This document shows positions 63,801 through 64,000 of a stretch of 64,000 nt of DNA, piece after piece (the stretch's first letter is position 1; each line of letters starts with the position of its first letter). This stretch comes from Akanthomyces muscarius (taxonomy: Eukaryota; Ascomycota; Sordariomycetes; Hypocreales; Cordycipitaceae): the NCBI RefSeq assembly GCF_028009165.1, contig NC_079242.1:4216001-4280000 (forward strand), read 5' to 3'. Made by a program: the position numbers and the translations under genes. Under the pieces are notes generated by a model. The model worked only from the letters and a program-made list of their open reading frames with translations, was not told the DNA's origin and ran no database searches.

Positions 63801-64000
63801 AGATACCACCGAGAGTCGGTTTTCGGTTGACAGCTACGCCGATTTTTCGCCCAGCAGCTGGTTTCACGGCGTTCGATGACGCCGAGGCGACATCTTTCTC
63901 GCGGACCGCAGAAGCAGCATCCAAAACTTCCCTTAAAAAGACGTTGCTGGTACTGCGGAGAACTGTCATGTGTTCATCTGGGACGGTGTCTCGGTTCTTC
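60837..64000 (-). CDS. Class V myosin heavy chain, C-terminal part (5' end outside window)
   Basis: Actin-based motor carrying secretory vesicles and organelles to growth sites. Exons 61447..64000 (continuing past the right edge), 61318..61391, 61046..61260 and 60837..60991; introns 54-57 nt. The visible part starts late in the motor domain (FRSSLIELMNTINNTDVHYI, LRACGVLETVRISCAGYPTR). Six IQ-type repeats follow with Arg-rich spacing (for example VIQRAWRSRLQKRSWRQYRK). Next is a coiled coil (about 62550-62970), and the DIL/dilute cargo domain from roughly 62230 down to the end, including VQSIQQEVMQHDGDD-like text and WNNGYVKESERFLANVMQSI. It ends ASIAEVDELENGPEQ. The two short penultimate exons give LSPNQIQKLLNQYLVADYEQ. 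The ATP-binding head lies beyond the window. Confidence 0.96.

Overview
The window is nuclear DNA of a filamentous ascomycete (Pezizomycotina, most likely a Sordariomycete). Genes are dense on both strands. About 90 short introns (45-86 nt) have GTRNGT-type donors, CTRAY-like branch points and AG acceptors. The gene set is eukaryotic housekeeping plus fungal regulators such as FlbD and an OGT-type GT41 enzyme. I rebuilt the exon structures by hand from splice signals, frame continuity and remembered family sequence. No alignment or RNA data were available.

Layout from left to right. The 3' end of an unidentified Ser-rich protein is followed by SRP72, a small fungal hypothetical gene, an NCBP3-like cap-binding protein, an OXNAD1-like FAD/NAD oxidoreductase, an unidentified coiled-coil protein, NatB catalytic subunit NAT3, a Tra2-like SR protein, the Dsl1-complex subunit SEC39 and complex I subunit NDUFS5 (1-17.6 kb). 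A stretch of about 8.5 kb without a recognisable gene separates the 3' ends of NDUFS5 and of the Myb regulator flbD (17.6-26.2 kb). Next come a GT41 O-GlcNAc-transferase-like gene, RPL12, SEC23, an ABHD11/IMO32-like hydrolase and RPS1 (28-41.5 kb).

The most unusual part is 42-49 kb. It holds URC1 (GTP-cyclohydrolase-II-like uracil catabolism protein), transcription elongation factor ELF1, uracil phosphoribosyltransferase and ITP pyrophosphatase HAM1. My URC1 model has 19 exons, three of them microexons of 9, 4 and 4 nt, and three GC-AG introns. The neighbouring ELF1 has a fourth GC-AG intron. URC1 and UPRT act on uracil, and HAM1 cleans the NTP pool, so three of four genes here handle nucleotides.

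The right end (49-64 kb) carries a C78 (ZUFSP/Mug105-type) peptidase with Asn where Asp is expected, cytosolic SerRS, Rheb GTPase, WAPL, rRNA methyltransferase NOP2, FAP7/AK6 adenylate kinase, and the C-terminal part of a class V myosin cut by the window edge. I found no tRNA, rRNA, CRISPR array or intact transposon.
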